Source of the DNA: an uncultured Collinsella sp.
Lineage (GTDB): Bacteria; Actinomycetota; Coriobacteriia; Coriobacteriales; Coriobacteriaceae
Direction of reading: 5' to 3'
NCBI GenBank assembly: GCA_959602875.1
Contig: CAUGVQ010000050.1
Span: forward strand, 1-13,944
DNA: 13,944 nt
Below are positions 6,645-13,596 of the stretch, in pieces. How positions within the stretch are numbered: the first letter of the stretch is position 1; each line of letters starts with the position of its first letter. A program made the position numbers and the translations under genes. The notes beneath the pieces are model-generated. The model saw only the letters and a program-made list of their open reading frames with translations. It did no database searches and was not told the origin of the DNA.

Positions 6645-7781
6645 ATGATTATTTCTACAGAGAGCGAGCTCGCGGCGTTCTGTGCGCGGGCCGCCGCGTT
6701 TGATGCGGTCGCTGTTGATACCGAGTTTCTGCGCGAGCGGACGTTCCATCCGCGCCTGTGCCTCATCCAGGTGGGCACCCCCGACGAGTCGGTTGCCATC
6801 GACCCCATTGCCCTCGAGGGGCACCTCGACCCGCTGGCTCAACTGTTCGTGAACCCCAAGGTCCTCAAAGTATTCCACGCGTGCGCGCAGGACATGGAGG
6901 TACTGCTCCATACGCTCGGCGTGCTTCCCGCCCCGATATTCGATACCCAGGTTGCCGCGGCTTTTTTGGGCGAGCGCCTGCAGATTGCCTACAACGGCCT
7001 TGTCCAGGCGTTCTGCGGCGTGACGCTTCCCAAGACCGAGTCGCTTACCGACTGGTCGCGCCGCCCGCTCACCGCCCAGCAGATCGAGTACGCCCTCGAC
7101 GACGTCCGCTACCTCATCAAGGCGTACGGCACCATCTCCGAGCGCCTTGAGACGGAGGGGCGCCTGTGGTGGGTGCTTGACGAGATGCGCCCGCTCATGG
7201 AGCGCTCGCACTACGAGACGGACCGCCGCGAGGCCTACAAGCGCGTCAAGCGTATCAACTCCTGCACGCGCAAGCAGATGGCGATCGCGCGCGAACTCGC
7301 CGCTTGGCGCGAGGGCCGTGCCGAGAAGCTCGACATCCCGCGCAAGTGGGTCATGTCGGACGAGGTGCTCGTCGCGCTCGTCAAGCGCGCCCCCCGCGAG
7401 GTGGCCGACGTGAGAAGCGTGCGCGGCACCGAGCAGCTCGCCGATGGCGACGTACACGCCATCCTCATGGCAGTTGACCGCGGGCGCCGCTGCCCGGCGG
7501 ACCGCCTGCCGCCCGCCCAGCATGCGCGCCGCGCGCTCACCAGCGAGCTGGAGAGCGTCGTGGACCTCATGTACGCGCTTTTGCGCCTTGTGGCGGAGCG
7601 TTCCGGTGTGGCGACGGCTATGATTGCCTCGCGCGATGACCTTGCCGACTACATCGATCACCCCGAGCGCAGCCCGCTGCGCGACGGTTGGCGCTTCGAG
7701 CTGGTGGGAACGCGCCTCGACGACCTGCTCTCGGGCAACATGGGCCTCACCGTCAAGGACCGTCGCATCGAGATCCTGTAG
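6645..7781 (+). CDS. rnd: Ribonuclease D
   Basis: This 378-residue 3'-5' exoribonuclease of the DEDDy family trims tRNA precursors and other structured RNA. Exo I is DTEF (Asp25, Glu27), Exo II is HACAQDME (Asp83), and Exo III is YALDDVRYL (Tyr149, Asp153), so all catalytic residues are present. An HRDC domain follows from about residue 206 (SCTRKQMAIARELAAWREGRA), with a second helical region to the C-terminus. The length matches the family (about 375). ATG 6645 has AAGGGAG just upstream. The gene diverges from the lipid kinase across 91 bases and precedes xseA by 130 bases on the same strand. Confidence 0.94.
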   Translation: MIISTESELAAFCARAAAFDAVAVDTEFLRERTFHPRLCLIQVGTPDESVAIDPIALEGHLDPLAQLFVNPKVLKVFHACAQDMEVLLHTLGVLPAPIFDTQVAAAFLGERLQIAYNGLVQAFCGVTLPKTESLTDWSRRPLTAQQIEYALDDVRYLIKAYGTISERLETEGRLWWVLDEMRPLMERSHYETDRREAYKRVKRINSCTRKQMAIARELAAWREGRAEKLDIPRKWVMSDEVLVALVKRAPREVADVRSVRGTEQLADGDVHAILMAVDRGRRCPADRLPPAQHARRALTSELESVVDLMYALLRLVAERSGVATAMIASRDDLADYIDHPERSPLRDGWRFELVGTRLDDLLSGNMGLTVKDRRIEIL

Positions 7782-7874
7782 AAACGGACTGCAAAGGGGG
7801 CGGGGTGTTTCGTCAACCTCGCTGTTACCAGAACCTTGTCCGCACGTCGGGGTAGACTGGGTAGCAACCAGCAA

Positions 7875-7892
7875 GGCGGGCACGCGCCCGCC
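7875..7892 (+). promoter_or_regulatory. Short GC-rich hairpin upstream of xseA
   Basis: GGCGGGC and GCCCGCC form a 7-bp stem around ACGC, ending ten bases before the xseA ribosome binding site. No T-run follows, so it is more likely a leader hairpin than a terminator. Confidence 0.35.
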
Positions 7893-7911
7893 CTATAGAT
7901 ACGGAGGGCAC

Positions 7912-9459
7912 ATGACCGGATGGAACTTGACGGGCAGGAGTACCCGTCCACGTGCCGCCACAGATCCCTTGCCTTGGGAGCAGGGCGCTACACCGGGTAG
8001 CGCCCCCGCGACCGCTGTCACCACCGCCGTAGACGGCGTGGACGCTGCCGAGCAGGCGGAACAGGACCCAAACATCCTTACCGTGACGCAGGCGGTCGGT
8101 CTTGCGGGCGCGACCTTGGCGGAGCTGCCGCCCATCACGGTGCTCGGCGAGGTGTCGGGCTTTCGCGGACCGTACGGCGCCCGCGGCCACTGCTACTTCC
8201 AGATAAAGGACGAGTCGAGCTCGCTGGAGTGCATCATCTGGGGCGGCGTCTACAAGGCGAGCCCCTATGAGCTCAGAAACGGCCTCAAGATGCGCTTCAC
8301 GGGCAAGTTTGAGGTGTATGCCCGCACCGGCAAGATGAGTTTTCAGATCTCGCGGTTCGAGCCGGTGGGGGAGGGCCTCCTTCGCCAGCAGGTGGCGGCC
8401 CTTGCCGAGAAGCTGCGCCGCGAGGGGCTCATGGACGAGTCGCGCAAGCGCCCCATCCCCGCGTTCTGCACGCGCGTGGCGGTGGTGACCTCGCTTTCCG
8501 GCGCGGTCATCGACGACGTGAAACGCACCCTCCGTCGCAGAAACCCGCTTGTAGAGCTCATCTGCGTGGGCTCCAAGGTGCAAGGTGAGGGTGCCGAGGC
8601 CGAGCTTATCGAGGCGCTCGGTCGCGCCGCAGCCATCGAGCCCGCGCCCGACTGCATCCTGCTCGTGCGCGGTGGCGGTTCCTTTGAGGACCTCATGACC
8701 TTCAACGACGAGGCGCTCGCTCGCGCCGTTGCGGCGTCCCCGGTGCCCGTTATCACCGGTATCGGCCACGAGCCCGATACCTCCATCTGCGACATGGTGA
8801 GCGACCGCCGCTGCTCCACGCCCACGGCGGCAGCGGAGTCGGTAGCGCCCGCGGCAACCGAGCTCGCTGAGCTCCTCGCCACCCGTGAGCGCAGGCTCGC
8901 GGCCGCCTTGTCTACCATAGTGGCAGATGGCAGGGCGGGGCTCTCCCGTGCGTTCGAGCGTGCTTCTCGCGCGATGGGCGAGCGCCTCTCGCGCGAGGAG
9001 CTCTCCCTGCGCGCCCTCGCTGCGCGTCCGTGCCTCACCCGGCCGGATGAGACGGTCCTCCGTCGCGCCGCGGAGCTCGAGCAGAGCGCCGACAGGCTCG
9101 AGGCGGCCATGGTTAGAGGCATGGAACGCCGGACCGCGTCGCTCGACGCCCTCGCCGCGCGCCTGCCCGCGCCGGGCTCGCTCATAGCCGAGCCGCGCCA
9201 TGCGCTCGAGCTTGCCCTCGCGCGTCTTGCGCGCGAGGGGAGGGAGCTCACCGCCGCGCGCGGGGCTGATCTTGCGCGCCAGGCGGCGTCGCTCGATGCC
9301 CTCTCGCCGCTCAAGGTTTTGGGGCGCGGGTACGCCATCGCCTACCGCGAGGGCGCGGTGGCGACGAGTGCGACCTCGTTTGCCTCTGGCGACGAGCTCA
9401 CGGTGCGCTTCGCAGACGGCGAGGTTGCGGCAACAGTTGAGCGCGTGGACGCAAAGTAG
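7912..9459 (+). CDS. xseA: Exodeoxyribonuclease VII large subunit
   Basis: This 515-residue protein is the catalytic subunit of exonuclease VII, which degrades single-stranded DNA from both ends and acts in repair with XseB. An N-terminal OB-fold domain starts near residue 55 (ILTVTQAVGLAGATLAEL) and includes GEVSGFR and the CYFQIKD strand. The catalytic domain carries LLVRGGGSFEDLMTFNDE and VITGIGHEPDTSICDMVSD, followed by DRRCSTPTAAAE, all strongly conserved in XseA. A long Ala/Arg/Leu-rich helical region with probable coiled coil follows, and KVLGRGYAI marks the C-terminal segment. The first 50 or so residues are an Ala/Pro/Thr-rich extension not typical of the family. ATG 7912 has GGAGG at good spacing, so the extension is probably translated. 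xseB follows after 54 bases. Confidence 0.95.
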   Translation: MTGWNLTGRSTRPRAATDPLPWEQGATPGSAPATAVTTAVDGVDAAEQAEQDPNILTVTQAVGLAGATLAELPPITVLGEVSGFRGPYGARGHCYFQIKDESSSLECIIWGGVYKASPYELRNGLKMRFTGKFEVYARTGKMSFQISRFEPVGEGLLRQQVAALAEKLRREGLMDESRKRPIPAFCTRVAVVTSLSGAVIDDVKRTLRRRNPLVELICVGSKVQGEGAEAELIEALGRAAAIEPAPDCILLVRGGGSFEDLMTFNDEALARAVAASPVPVITGIGHEPDTSICDMVSDRRCSTPTAAAESVAPAATELAELLATRERRLAAALSTIVADGRAGLSRAFERASRAMGERLSREELSLRALAARPCLTRPDETVLRRAAELEQSADRLEAAMVRGMERRTASLDALAARLPAPGSLIAEPRHALELALARLAREGRELTAARGADLARQAASLDALSPLKVLGRGYAIAYREGAVATSATSFASGDELTVRFADGEVAATVERVDAK

Positions 9460-9513
9460 CGGTCAAAGCTTTGGTAACCCATGGGCCTTGCGCCCGAGAG
9501 AAAGGATACGTAC

Positions 9514-9777
9514 ATGGCAGAGAAGAAGATCGAGGAGCTCACCTACAAGGAGGCCTCCCAGGAGCTCGAGCGCATCATCCGCGCGCTGGAGTCCGGCGAG
9601 ATGGAGCTCGAGCAGTCGCTCGAGAGCTATACGCGCGGCGTCGCGCTCGTGAAGAGCCTGCGCGAGCGTCTTGATTCTGCCGAGCAGCAGGTCAAGATCC
9701 TCGTGAAGGATATGGACGGCACGGACACGCTCGTGGCGGGCGAAGCCGCGTCGACCGACGATCAACTGAGCATCTAA
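9514..9777 (+). CDS. xseB: Exodeoxyribonuclease VII small subunit
   Basis: This 87-residue protein is the helical accessory subunit that forms coiled-coil hairpins around XseA. The family pattern is clear: LTYKEASQELERIIRALESGEMELEQSLESYTRGVALVKS covers residues 9-48, followed by RERLDSAEQQV. The last 20 residues are acidic and variable. ATG 9514 has AAAGGA at suitable spacing. An in-frame ATG at 9481 would add 11 residues that do not belong to the family and lie before the ribosome binding site. It sits directly behind xseA, as in most bacteria. Confidence 0.94.
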   Translation: MAEKKIEELTYKEASQELERIIRALESGEMELEQSLESYTRGVALVKSLRERLDSAEQQVKILVKDMDGTDTLVAGEAASTDDQLSI

Positions 9778-9803
9778 TCTTGGCACCCAGGGAAAGGAAT
9801 ACC

Positions 9804-10139
9804 ATGTCCGATTGCATCTTCTGCAAGATCGCTAACCACGAGATTCCCTCGACGGTCGTCTACGAGGACGACGCCGTCATCGCCTTCGACGACCTGAACC
9901 CCCAGGCGCCCGTGCACACCCTCGTGGTGCCCAAGGCGCATTACGAGAACATCATCGACGGCGTGCCGGCAGAGACCCTTGCCGCCATGGCAAACGCCGT
10001 GGCCGAGGTCGCGCGCGCCAAGGGTCTTGACCAGGGCTTCCGCGTGATCACCAACACGGGCGCCGCCGCCGGCCAGACCGTCATGCACCTGCACTGGCAC
10101 GTGCTCGGCGGCCGCGATCTGGGTGAGGGCCTGGTCTAG
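9804..10139 (+). CDS. HIT family protein (HinT-like nucleotide hydrolase)
   Basis: This 111-residue histidine-triad protein probably hydrolyses purine nucleoside phosphoramidates or aminoacyl-adenylates (HinT type). CIFCKIANHEIPS at residues 4-16 has the two cysteines often found in this branch. The catalytic triad is HLHWHVLGG (His95, His97, His99) near the C-terminus. The length agrees with HinT (about 110-120). ATG 9804 has GGGAAAGGA upstream. It follows xseB by 26 bases, so it is likely on the same transcript. A gap of 136 bases separates it from the acetate kinases. Confidence 0.94.
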   Translation: MSDCIFCKIANHEIPSTVVYEDDAVIAFDDLNPQAPVHTLVVPKAHYENIIDGVPAETLAAMANAVAEVARAKGLDQGFRVITNTGAAAGQTVMHLHWHVLGGRDLGEGLV

Positions 10140-10215
10140 CACGCCGCCTGCCGTGTTCCGGAGCCCGGCTGCATGTCTGCGGCCCATCTTGACCCCTCAT
10201 GGCCGGGTTTGGCGG

Positions 10216-10257
10216 TAAAATAAATCTGTTGTGTAGCTTCGCGCCGGCACTCGGCGC
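10216..10257 (+). promoter_or_regulatory. Possible promoter -10 and leader hairpin of the first acetate kinase gene
   Basis: TAAAAT (10216-10221) resembles a -10 element. A TTGACC at 10189-10194 resembles a -35 box, but the 21-base spacing is too long for a standard sigma-70 promoter. A 6-bp hairpin (GCGCCG 10241-10246 with CGGCGC 10252-10257) follows, just before the ribosome binding site. The second acetate kinase gene has a similar arrangement. Confidence 0.35.
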
Positions 10258-10275
10258 GCGATCTGAGGGAGACTC

Positions 10276-11448
10276 ATGAACGTTCTCGTTGTCAATGCCG
10301 GTAGCTCCACGCTCAAGTACCAGCTCATCGATACCAAGACCCACAAGGTTTCCGCCAAGGGCTCCTGCGAGCGCGTGGGCTTCACGGGCGGCACCTTCAC
10401 CCATACCGTTGCCGGCGCGTCCAAGGTCACCGACAACATCGAGTTCCCCGACCACAAGGTTGCTATCGAGGCCGTGCTGAAGGACCTCGAGTCCCACAAC
10501 GTCAAGATTGACGGCATCGGCCACCGTATCGTTCAGGGCGGTTGGTACTTCGGCGACTCCACGCTCGTCGACGCCGACATCCTCGCTAAGATCCGCGAGG
10601 TTGCCCCGCTCGCCCCGCTCCACAACAACCCCGAGGCAAACGTTATCGAGTACTGCCTCGAGCAGTATCCCGACCTGCCCAACGTCACGGTCTATGACAC
10701 GGCGTTCCACTTCAACATGCCCAAGGTTGCCCAGACCTACTCGCTGCCCGCCGACGTCTGCGAGAAGTTCCACATCCGCAAGTACGGCGCCCACGGCACG
10801 AGCTACCGTTACATCTCTCAGAAGGTCTCCGAGATGACGGACGGCGCCGCGCATAAGGTCGTCATCTGCCACATCGGCTCGGGCGCTTCGCTTGCTGCCG
10901 TCCAGGACGGTCAGTGCATGGACACCACCATGGGCCTCACCCCGCTCGACGGCGTGATGATGGGCACCCGCTGCGGATCCATCGACCCGGCCACCGTCTG
11001 CTACCTCCAGCGCGAGGGCGGCTACAGCTTCGATGAGGTCGACGACATGATGAACAAGAAGTCCGGCCTCATCGCCATCGCGGGCACCAACGACATCCGC
11101 GATATCGAGCAGGGTGCCGCCGACGGCGACGCGGGCTGCAAGCTTGCCTTCGACATGTTCGTCTACAAGATCGCCGCCAAGGTCGCCGAGATGGCCACCG
11201 CCATGTGCGGCATGGACACCCTCGTCTTCACCGCCGGTATCGGCGAGCACGCCCCGGCTGTCCGCGCTGGCGTTGCGGACCGCCTCGCCTGGATGGGTGT
11301 CAAGATGGATCACGCCAAGAACGCCCTGCGCGCCGATGGCGGCTGGTGCCTCTCTACCGCCGACTCGCCCGTTGCCATCTATGTGATCCCCACCGACGAG
11401 GAGTACATGATCGCTGCCGACGTCGAGCGCATCGTCAACGGCAAGTAG
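10276..11448 (+). CDS. Acetate kinase, first tandem copy, with unusual active-site residues
   Basis: This 390-residue ASKHA-fold kinase is predicted to convert acetyl phosphate and ADP to acetate and ATP. Expected family residues are present: Asn7 (VVNAGSS), Arg84 (GHR), His116 (PLH), Asp141, His173 (AHG), His199 (CHI), Arg232 (GTRCGSIDP) and the C-terminal PTDEE (372-376). Several motif positions are altered. HRIVQGGW (83-90) replaces the usual HRVVHGGE. GTSY (Tyr177) replaces GTSH. CHIGSG (Ser202) replaces CHLGNG, where the Asn contacts substrate in the Methanosarcina enzyme. TAGIGEH (His325) replaces TAGIGEN in the nucleotide site. Family length is about 400. ATG 10276 has GAGGGAG upstream. 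Synonymous codons are C-rich, suggesting high expression. It is an acetate kinase homologue for certain; whether acetate is its only substrate is open. Confidence 0.9.
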   Translation: MNVLVVNAGSSTLKYQLIDTKTHKVSAKGSCERVGFTGGTFTHTVAGASKVTDNIEFPDHKVAIEAVLKDLESHNVKIDGIGHRIVQGGWYFGDSTLVDADILAKIREVAPLAPLHNNPEANVIEYCLEQYPDLPNVTVYDTAFHFNMPKVAQTYSLPADVCEKFHIRKYGAHGTSYRYISQKVSEMTDGAAHKVVICHIGSGASLAAVQDGQCMDTTMGLTPLDGVMMGTRCGSIDPATVCYLQREGGYSFDEVDDMMNKKSGLIAIAGTNDIRDIEQGAADGDAGCKLAFDMFVYKIAAKVAEMATAMCGMDTLVFTAGIGEHAPAVRAGVADRLAWMGVKMDHAKNALRADGGWCLSTADSPVAIYVIPTDEEYMIAADVERIVNGK

Positions 11449-11521
11449 TGCGCACGCGATAAGCGCAAGATGCCATAGATAGCGGCGGTGCGAGGACATG
11501 CGTGCCCGTGCCGCCGTCTGC

Positions 11522-11572
11522 CCGCCGCCTGCGGACGCTTGGCGAATGGTGCCCAGCGCCCGCAGGCGGCGG
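11522..11572 (+). repeat. 13-bp inverted repeat between the two acetate kinase genes
   Basis: CCGCCGCCTGCGG (11522-11534) pairs perfectly with CCGCAGGCGGCGG (11560-11572). The 25-base loop can extend the stem (CGCTTGG against CCCAGCG, one mismatch). No T-run follows. It could be a Rho-assisted or partial terminator, or an RNA end-protecting hairpin, for the first kinase transcript. Confidence 0.7.
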
Positions 11573-11580
11573 TGTTACGG

Positions 11581-11602
11581 TTAAATGTGCGGGTGCGCCC
11601 GC
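11581..11602 (+). promoter_or_regulatory. Possible -10 element and leader hairpin of the second acetate kinase gene
   Basis: TTAAAT (11581-11586), preceded by CGG, parallels the CGG-TAAAAT before the first copy. A short hairpin (GCGGG 11589-11593 with CCCGC 11598-11602) follows, then the ribosome binding site. No convincing -35 is visible. Confidence 0.3.
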
Positions 11603-11650
11603 GCAGAAGACCCCGGCCGTTCGGTCGGGCACGACCTCAAAAGGAGACCC

Positions 11651-12829
11651 ATGAACGTCCTCGTTGTGAACGCCGGCAGCTCGAGCCTCAAATACCAGCT
11701 TCTCGATACCGAGACGCGCGAGATCGCGACCAAGGGCAACTGCGAGCGCATCGGGCTCGATCGGGGTATCTTCACCCACACCAACCCAGCGGGCGAGAAG
11801 GTCGTGGAGGACGCGCTGTTCTCCGACCACAAGGCGGCCATCGACCGCGTCCTCAAGACGCTCGACGCCGAGGGCCACACCTTTGAGGGCATCGGCCACC
11901 GTATCGTGCAGGGTGGTTGGTACTTCGACGACTCCGCGCTTGTGACCGACGACGTCATGGCAAAGATCTTGGAGGTCGCACCCCTCGCGCCCCTGCACAA
12001 CTACGGCGAGGCTGCGGCCATTGACGCCTGCCGCGCACGCTACCCCGAGATTCCCAACGTCGCCGTTTTCGATACGTCGTTCCACATGTCCATGCCCGAG
12101 GTCGCCTACACCTACGCCCTTCCCAAGGACGTGTGCGAGAAGTATCACATCCGCAAGTACGGCGCCCACGGCACGAGCCACCGCTACGAGTGGATGGTCG
12201 CCAAGGAGATGCTTGGCGACTTCTGCCATCGCCTGCTGTCGTGCCACCTCGGCAACGGCGCGTCGCTTTGCGCGATCGAGGACGGCGTGTGCCGCGACAC
12301 CACGATGGGACTCACGCCGCTCGACGGCCTCATGATGGGCACCCGCTGCGGATCCATTGACCCGGCCACGGTCTGCTATCTCCAGCGCGAGGGCGGCTAC
12401 ACCTATGACGAGGTCGACGAGATGATGAACAAACAGTCCGGCCTGCTTGCGGTATCGGGCATCTCGAGCGACGCGCGTGACATCCGCAACGGCGCCAACC
12501 ACGGTGACGAGAACTGCCTGCTCGCCTTCGACATGTTCGCCTACAAGGCGATGCTCCAGGCGGCGTCCATGATCGCCTCCATGGCGGGCGTAGACACCAT
12601 CACCTTCACGGCGGGCATCGGTGAGAACGACTGGACCATTCGCCAGGCGTTCTGCGAGTGCTTCGACTGGCTCGGCGTGCGCATCGACCGCGAGCGCAAC
12701 CAGGCAGCCGTGGGTAACGGGCCTCAGGTCATCAGCGCCGCCGGCTCTCCCGTGACCGTTATGGTCATCCCCACCGACGAGGAGTACATGATCGCGCTCG
12801 ACGTGAAGCGTCTGGTCGAGGGTGCTTAG
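11651..12829 (+). CDS. ackA: Acetate kinase, second tandem copy
   Basis: This 392-residue paralogue aligns with the first copy along its whole length. It keeps the canonical residues where that copy has changed: GTSH (His177), CHLGNG (Asn202) and TAGIGEN. The other expected residues are Asn7, Arg84, His116, Asp141, His173, His199, Arg232 and the C-terminal PTDEE. It shares with the first copy the unusual QGGW (87-90) in place of HGGE and GAHG in place of GFHG, so those changes predate the duplication. It is therefore the better candidate for standard acetate kinase, forming acetate and ATP from the acetyl phosphate made by Pta, whose gene lies convergently at the window's right edge. ATG 11651 has AAGGAG. 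An in-frame start at 11585 lies before this site and is rejected. Confidence 0.94.
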   Translation: MNVLVVNAGSSSLKYQLLDTETREIATKGNCERIGLDRGIFTHTNPAGEKVVEDALFSDHKAAIDRVLKTLDAEGHTFEGIGHRIVQGGWYFDDSALVTDDVMAKILEVAPLAPLHNYGEAAAIDACRARYPEIPNVAVFDTSFHMSMPEVAYTYALPKDVCEKYHIRKYGAHGTSHRYEWMVAKEMLGDFCHRLLSCHLGNGASLCAIEDGVCRDTTMGLTPLDGLMMGTRCGSIDPATVCYLQREGGYTYDEVDEMMNKQSGLLAVSGISSDARDIRNGANHGDENCLLAFDMFAYKAMLQAASMIASMAGVDTITFTAGIGENDWTIRQAFCECFDWLGVRIDRERNQAAVGNGPQVISAAGSPVTVMVIPTDEEYMIALDVKRLVEGA

Positions 12830-12859
12830 GACACCTGTAATACCGGTAGTCATGGTGCA

Positions 12860-12908
12860 AAACATCTCATAATCATCTGCTGAAATGTCAGATGATTATG
12901 AGATGTTT
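12860..12908 (+). promoter_or_regulatory. Perfect 20-bp inverted repeat: probable toxin-antitoxin operator
   Basis: AAACATCTCATAATCATCTG (12860-12879) and its exact reverse complement (12889-12908) flank a 9-base spacer. The 3' arm abuts the antitoxin ribosome binding site (GGAGGG, 12909-12914). Its AT-richness contrasts with the surroundings. The 5' arm contains CATAAT (12868-12873), five of six bases of a -10 box. Antitoxins of this kind usually repress their own promoter through such a palindrome. It could also end the acetate kinase transcript, but no T-run follows. Confidence 0.7.
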
Positions 12909-12920
12909 GGAGGGACTGCC

Positions 12921-13108
12921 ATGGACCCCATTTTTTCTATGACCAGCTTGCAGCGAAATCTCTCTGAGGTGAAGGCTGCGGCACGTGATTCTGTGGTGCG
13001 TATTACCGAGCAGGGCGCGGGCTCGCCGACATCGATGCGGGGAGATGCGTCGCGTCCGTTGACGCGACGCTTGAGCGTGCCCGCTCTATGAGGAGAAAGA
13101 GTGCCTAG
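12921..13108 (+). pseudogene. Broken Phd/YefM-like antitoxin gene (internal deletion and frameshift)
   Basis: ATG 12921 with GGAGGG upstream opens a frame that reads like the DNA-binding N-terminus of a Phd/YefM-type antitoxin for 34 residues (MDPIFSMTSLQRN, then VVRITEQGAG at 25-34, to 13022). In that frame it then turns into unrelated residues and stops at 13091. In the -1 frame from about 13022, LADIDAGRCVASVDATLERA and a basic end (SMRRKSA) follow, which look like an antitoxin C-terminus. That frame stops at 13108, overlapping the toxin GTG by eight bases as in normal toxin-antitoxin operons. The two parts total about 62 residues, against 90 or more in intact relatives as I remember them. 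One deletion with its junction near 13013-13022 would explain both the missing middle and the frame change. A sequencing error cannot be excluded. Confidence 0.7.
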
Positions 13109-13370
13109 CGTAGAATTGCGCATCGCCGACGAATGTGTGGAGGCACTTGCCGAGGTTTACCCTGAGCGCGTACTCGCCAGCATTGAGATGGCGCTGAACA
13201 GCCTGAAATTGTTTCCGGAAAGCGGTTCTCCGCGGGTACGGCAGAGTTTGGCTGCTCGATGCGGCGAGGGATTGCGCCGGTTAGTCGTTTCGCGCTTTGT
13301 AATCGTTTACCGCTATCGGCAACATTCCGTAGATGTCCGCGCACTCGTGTACGGGCCTACGATCGTATAG
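13101..13370 (+). CDS. RelE/ParE-family toxin of a type II toxin-antitoxin pair
   Basis: This 89-residue protein has the RelE/ParE pattern: an N-terminal helical part (ECVEALAEVYPERVLASIEMAL), a basic hinge (RVRQSL), and the C-terminal beta strands GLRRLVVSRFVIVYRYRQ and VDVRALVYG (57-85). The GLRRL..SRFVIVYR core with conserved Arg and Tyr is typical. RelE members cut mRNA on the ribosome and ParE members poison gyrase; the sequence does not decide between them. Translation starts at GTG 13101 with AGGAGAAAG just before it, inside the end of the antitoxin reading frame. The gene appears intact although its antitoxin is disrupted. The toxin may be inactive, neutralised from elsewhere, or controlled only by the upstream palindrome. 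Confidence 0.8.
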   Translation: MPSVELRIADECVEALAEVYPERVLASIEMALNSLKLFPESGSPRVRQSLAARCGEGLRRLVVSRFVIVYRYRQHSVDVRALVYGPTIV

Positions 13371-13596
13371 CGCGTGCCTGAAGGGGCGTGCGCAAGGGCG
13401 CATTGCTGGAGAGGGGCTAGATCGCAATCGTCCTTTGAAGGCGATGACGAGGACGGGTCTGGCGCTCACTAGATAGAAAGCAGAGGAGGCCCCGGAAGGA
13501 TTCCTAAGCGAGCATTCCGCAGCCGCAAAGCGGCGAGGACGTTCGCGTGGAACCTTCCGGGGCCTCCGGTCGGTTAGTGCAAGGACGCAGCAGCTG
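13371..13596. other. Intergenic region between toxin and pta genes
   Basis: No convincing coding sequence is seen in these 226 bases between two convergent genes. The main content is the large inverted repeat at 13485-13567. Confidence 0.6.
13485..13567 (-). terminator. Large hairpin downstream of pta, probable terminator
   Basis: GGAGGCCCCGGAAGG (13485-13499) is the exact reverse complement of 13553-13567. After one bulged base (A13500) the stem continues with TTCC (13501-13504) and GGAA (13549-13552). Inside it, GCCGC-AAA-GCGGC (13522-13534) forms a second hairpin. On the minus strand it begins 30 bases after the pta stop and is followed by TCTGCTTTCTATC, which is partly T-rich. It may serve both convergent transcripts. 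Confidence 0.65.

Noticed and set aside
11435..12865. Long minus-strand open frames opposite the acetate kinase genes (also 10081-11499)
   Set aside because: Both lie opposite well-conserved kinases and have biased, unrecognisable composition. They are shadows.
12885..12920. Antitoxin start at ATG 12885
   Set aside because: That ATG lies in the loop of the palindrome. ATG 12921 has GGAGGG at proper spacing and begins the family-like sequence.
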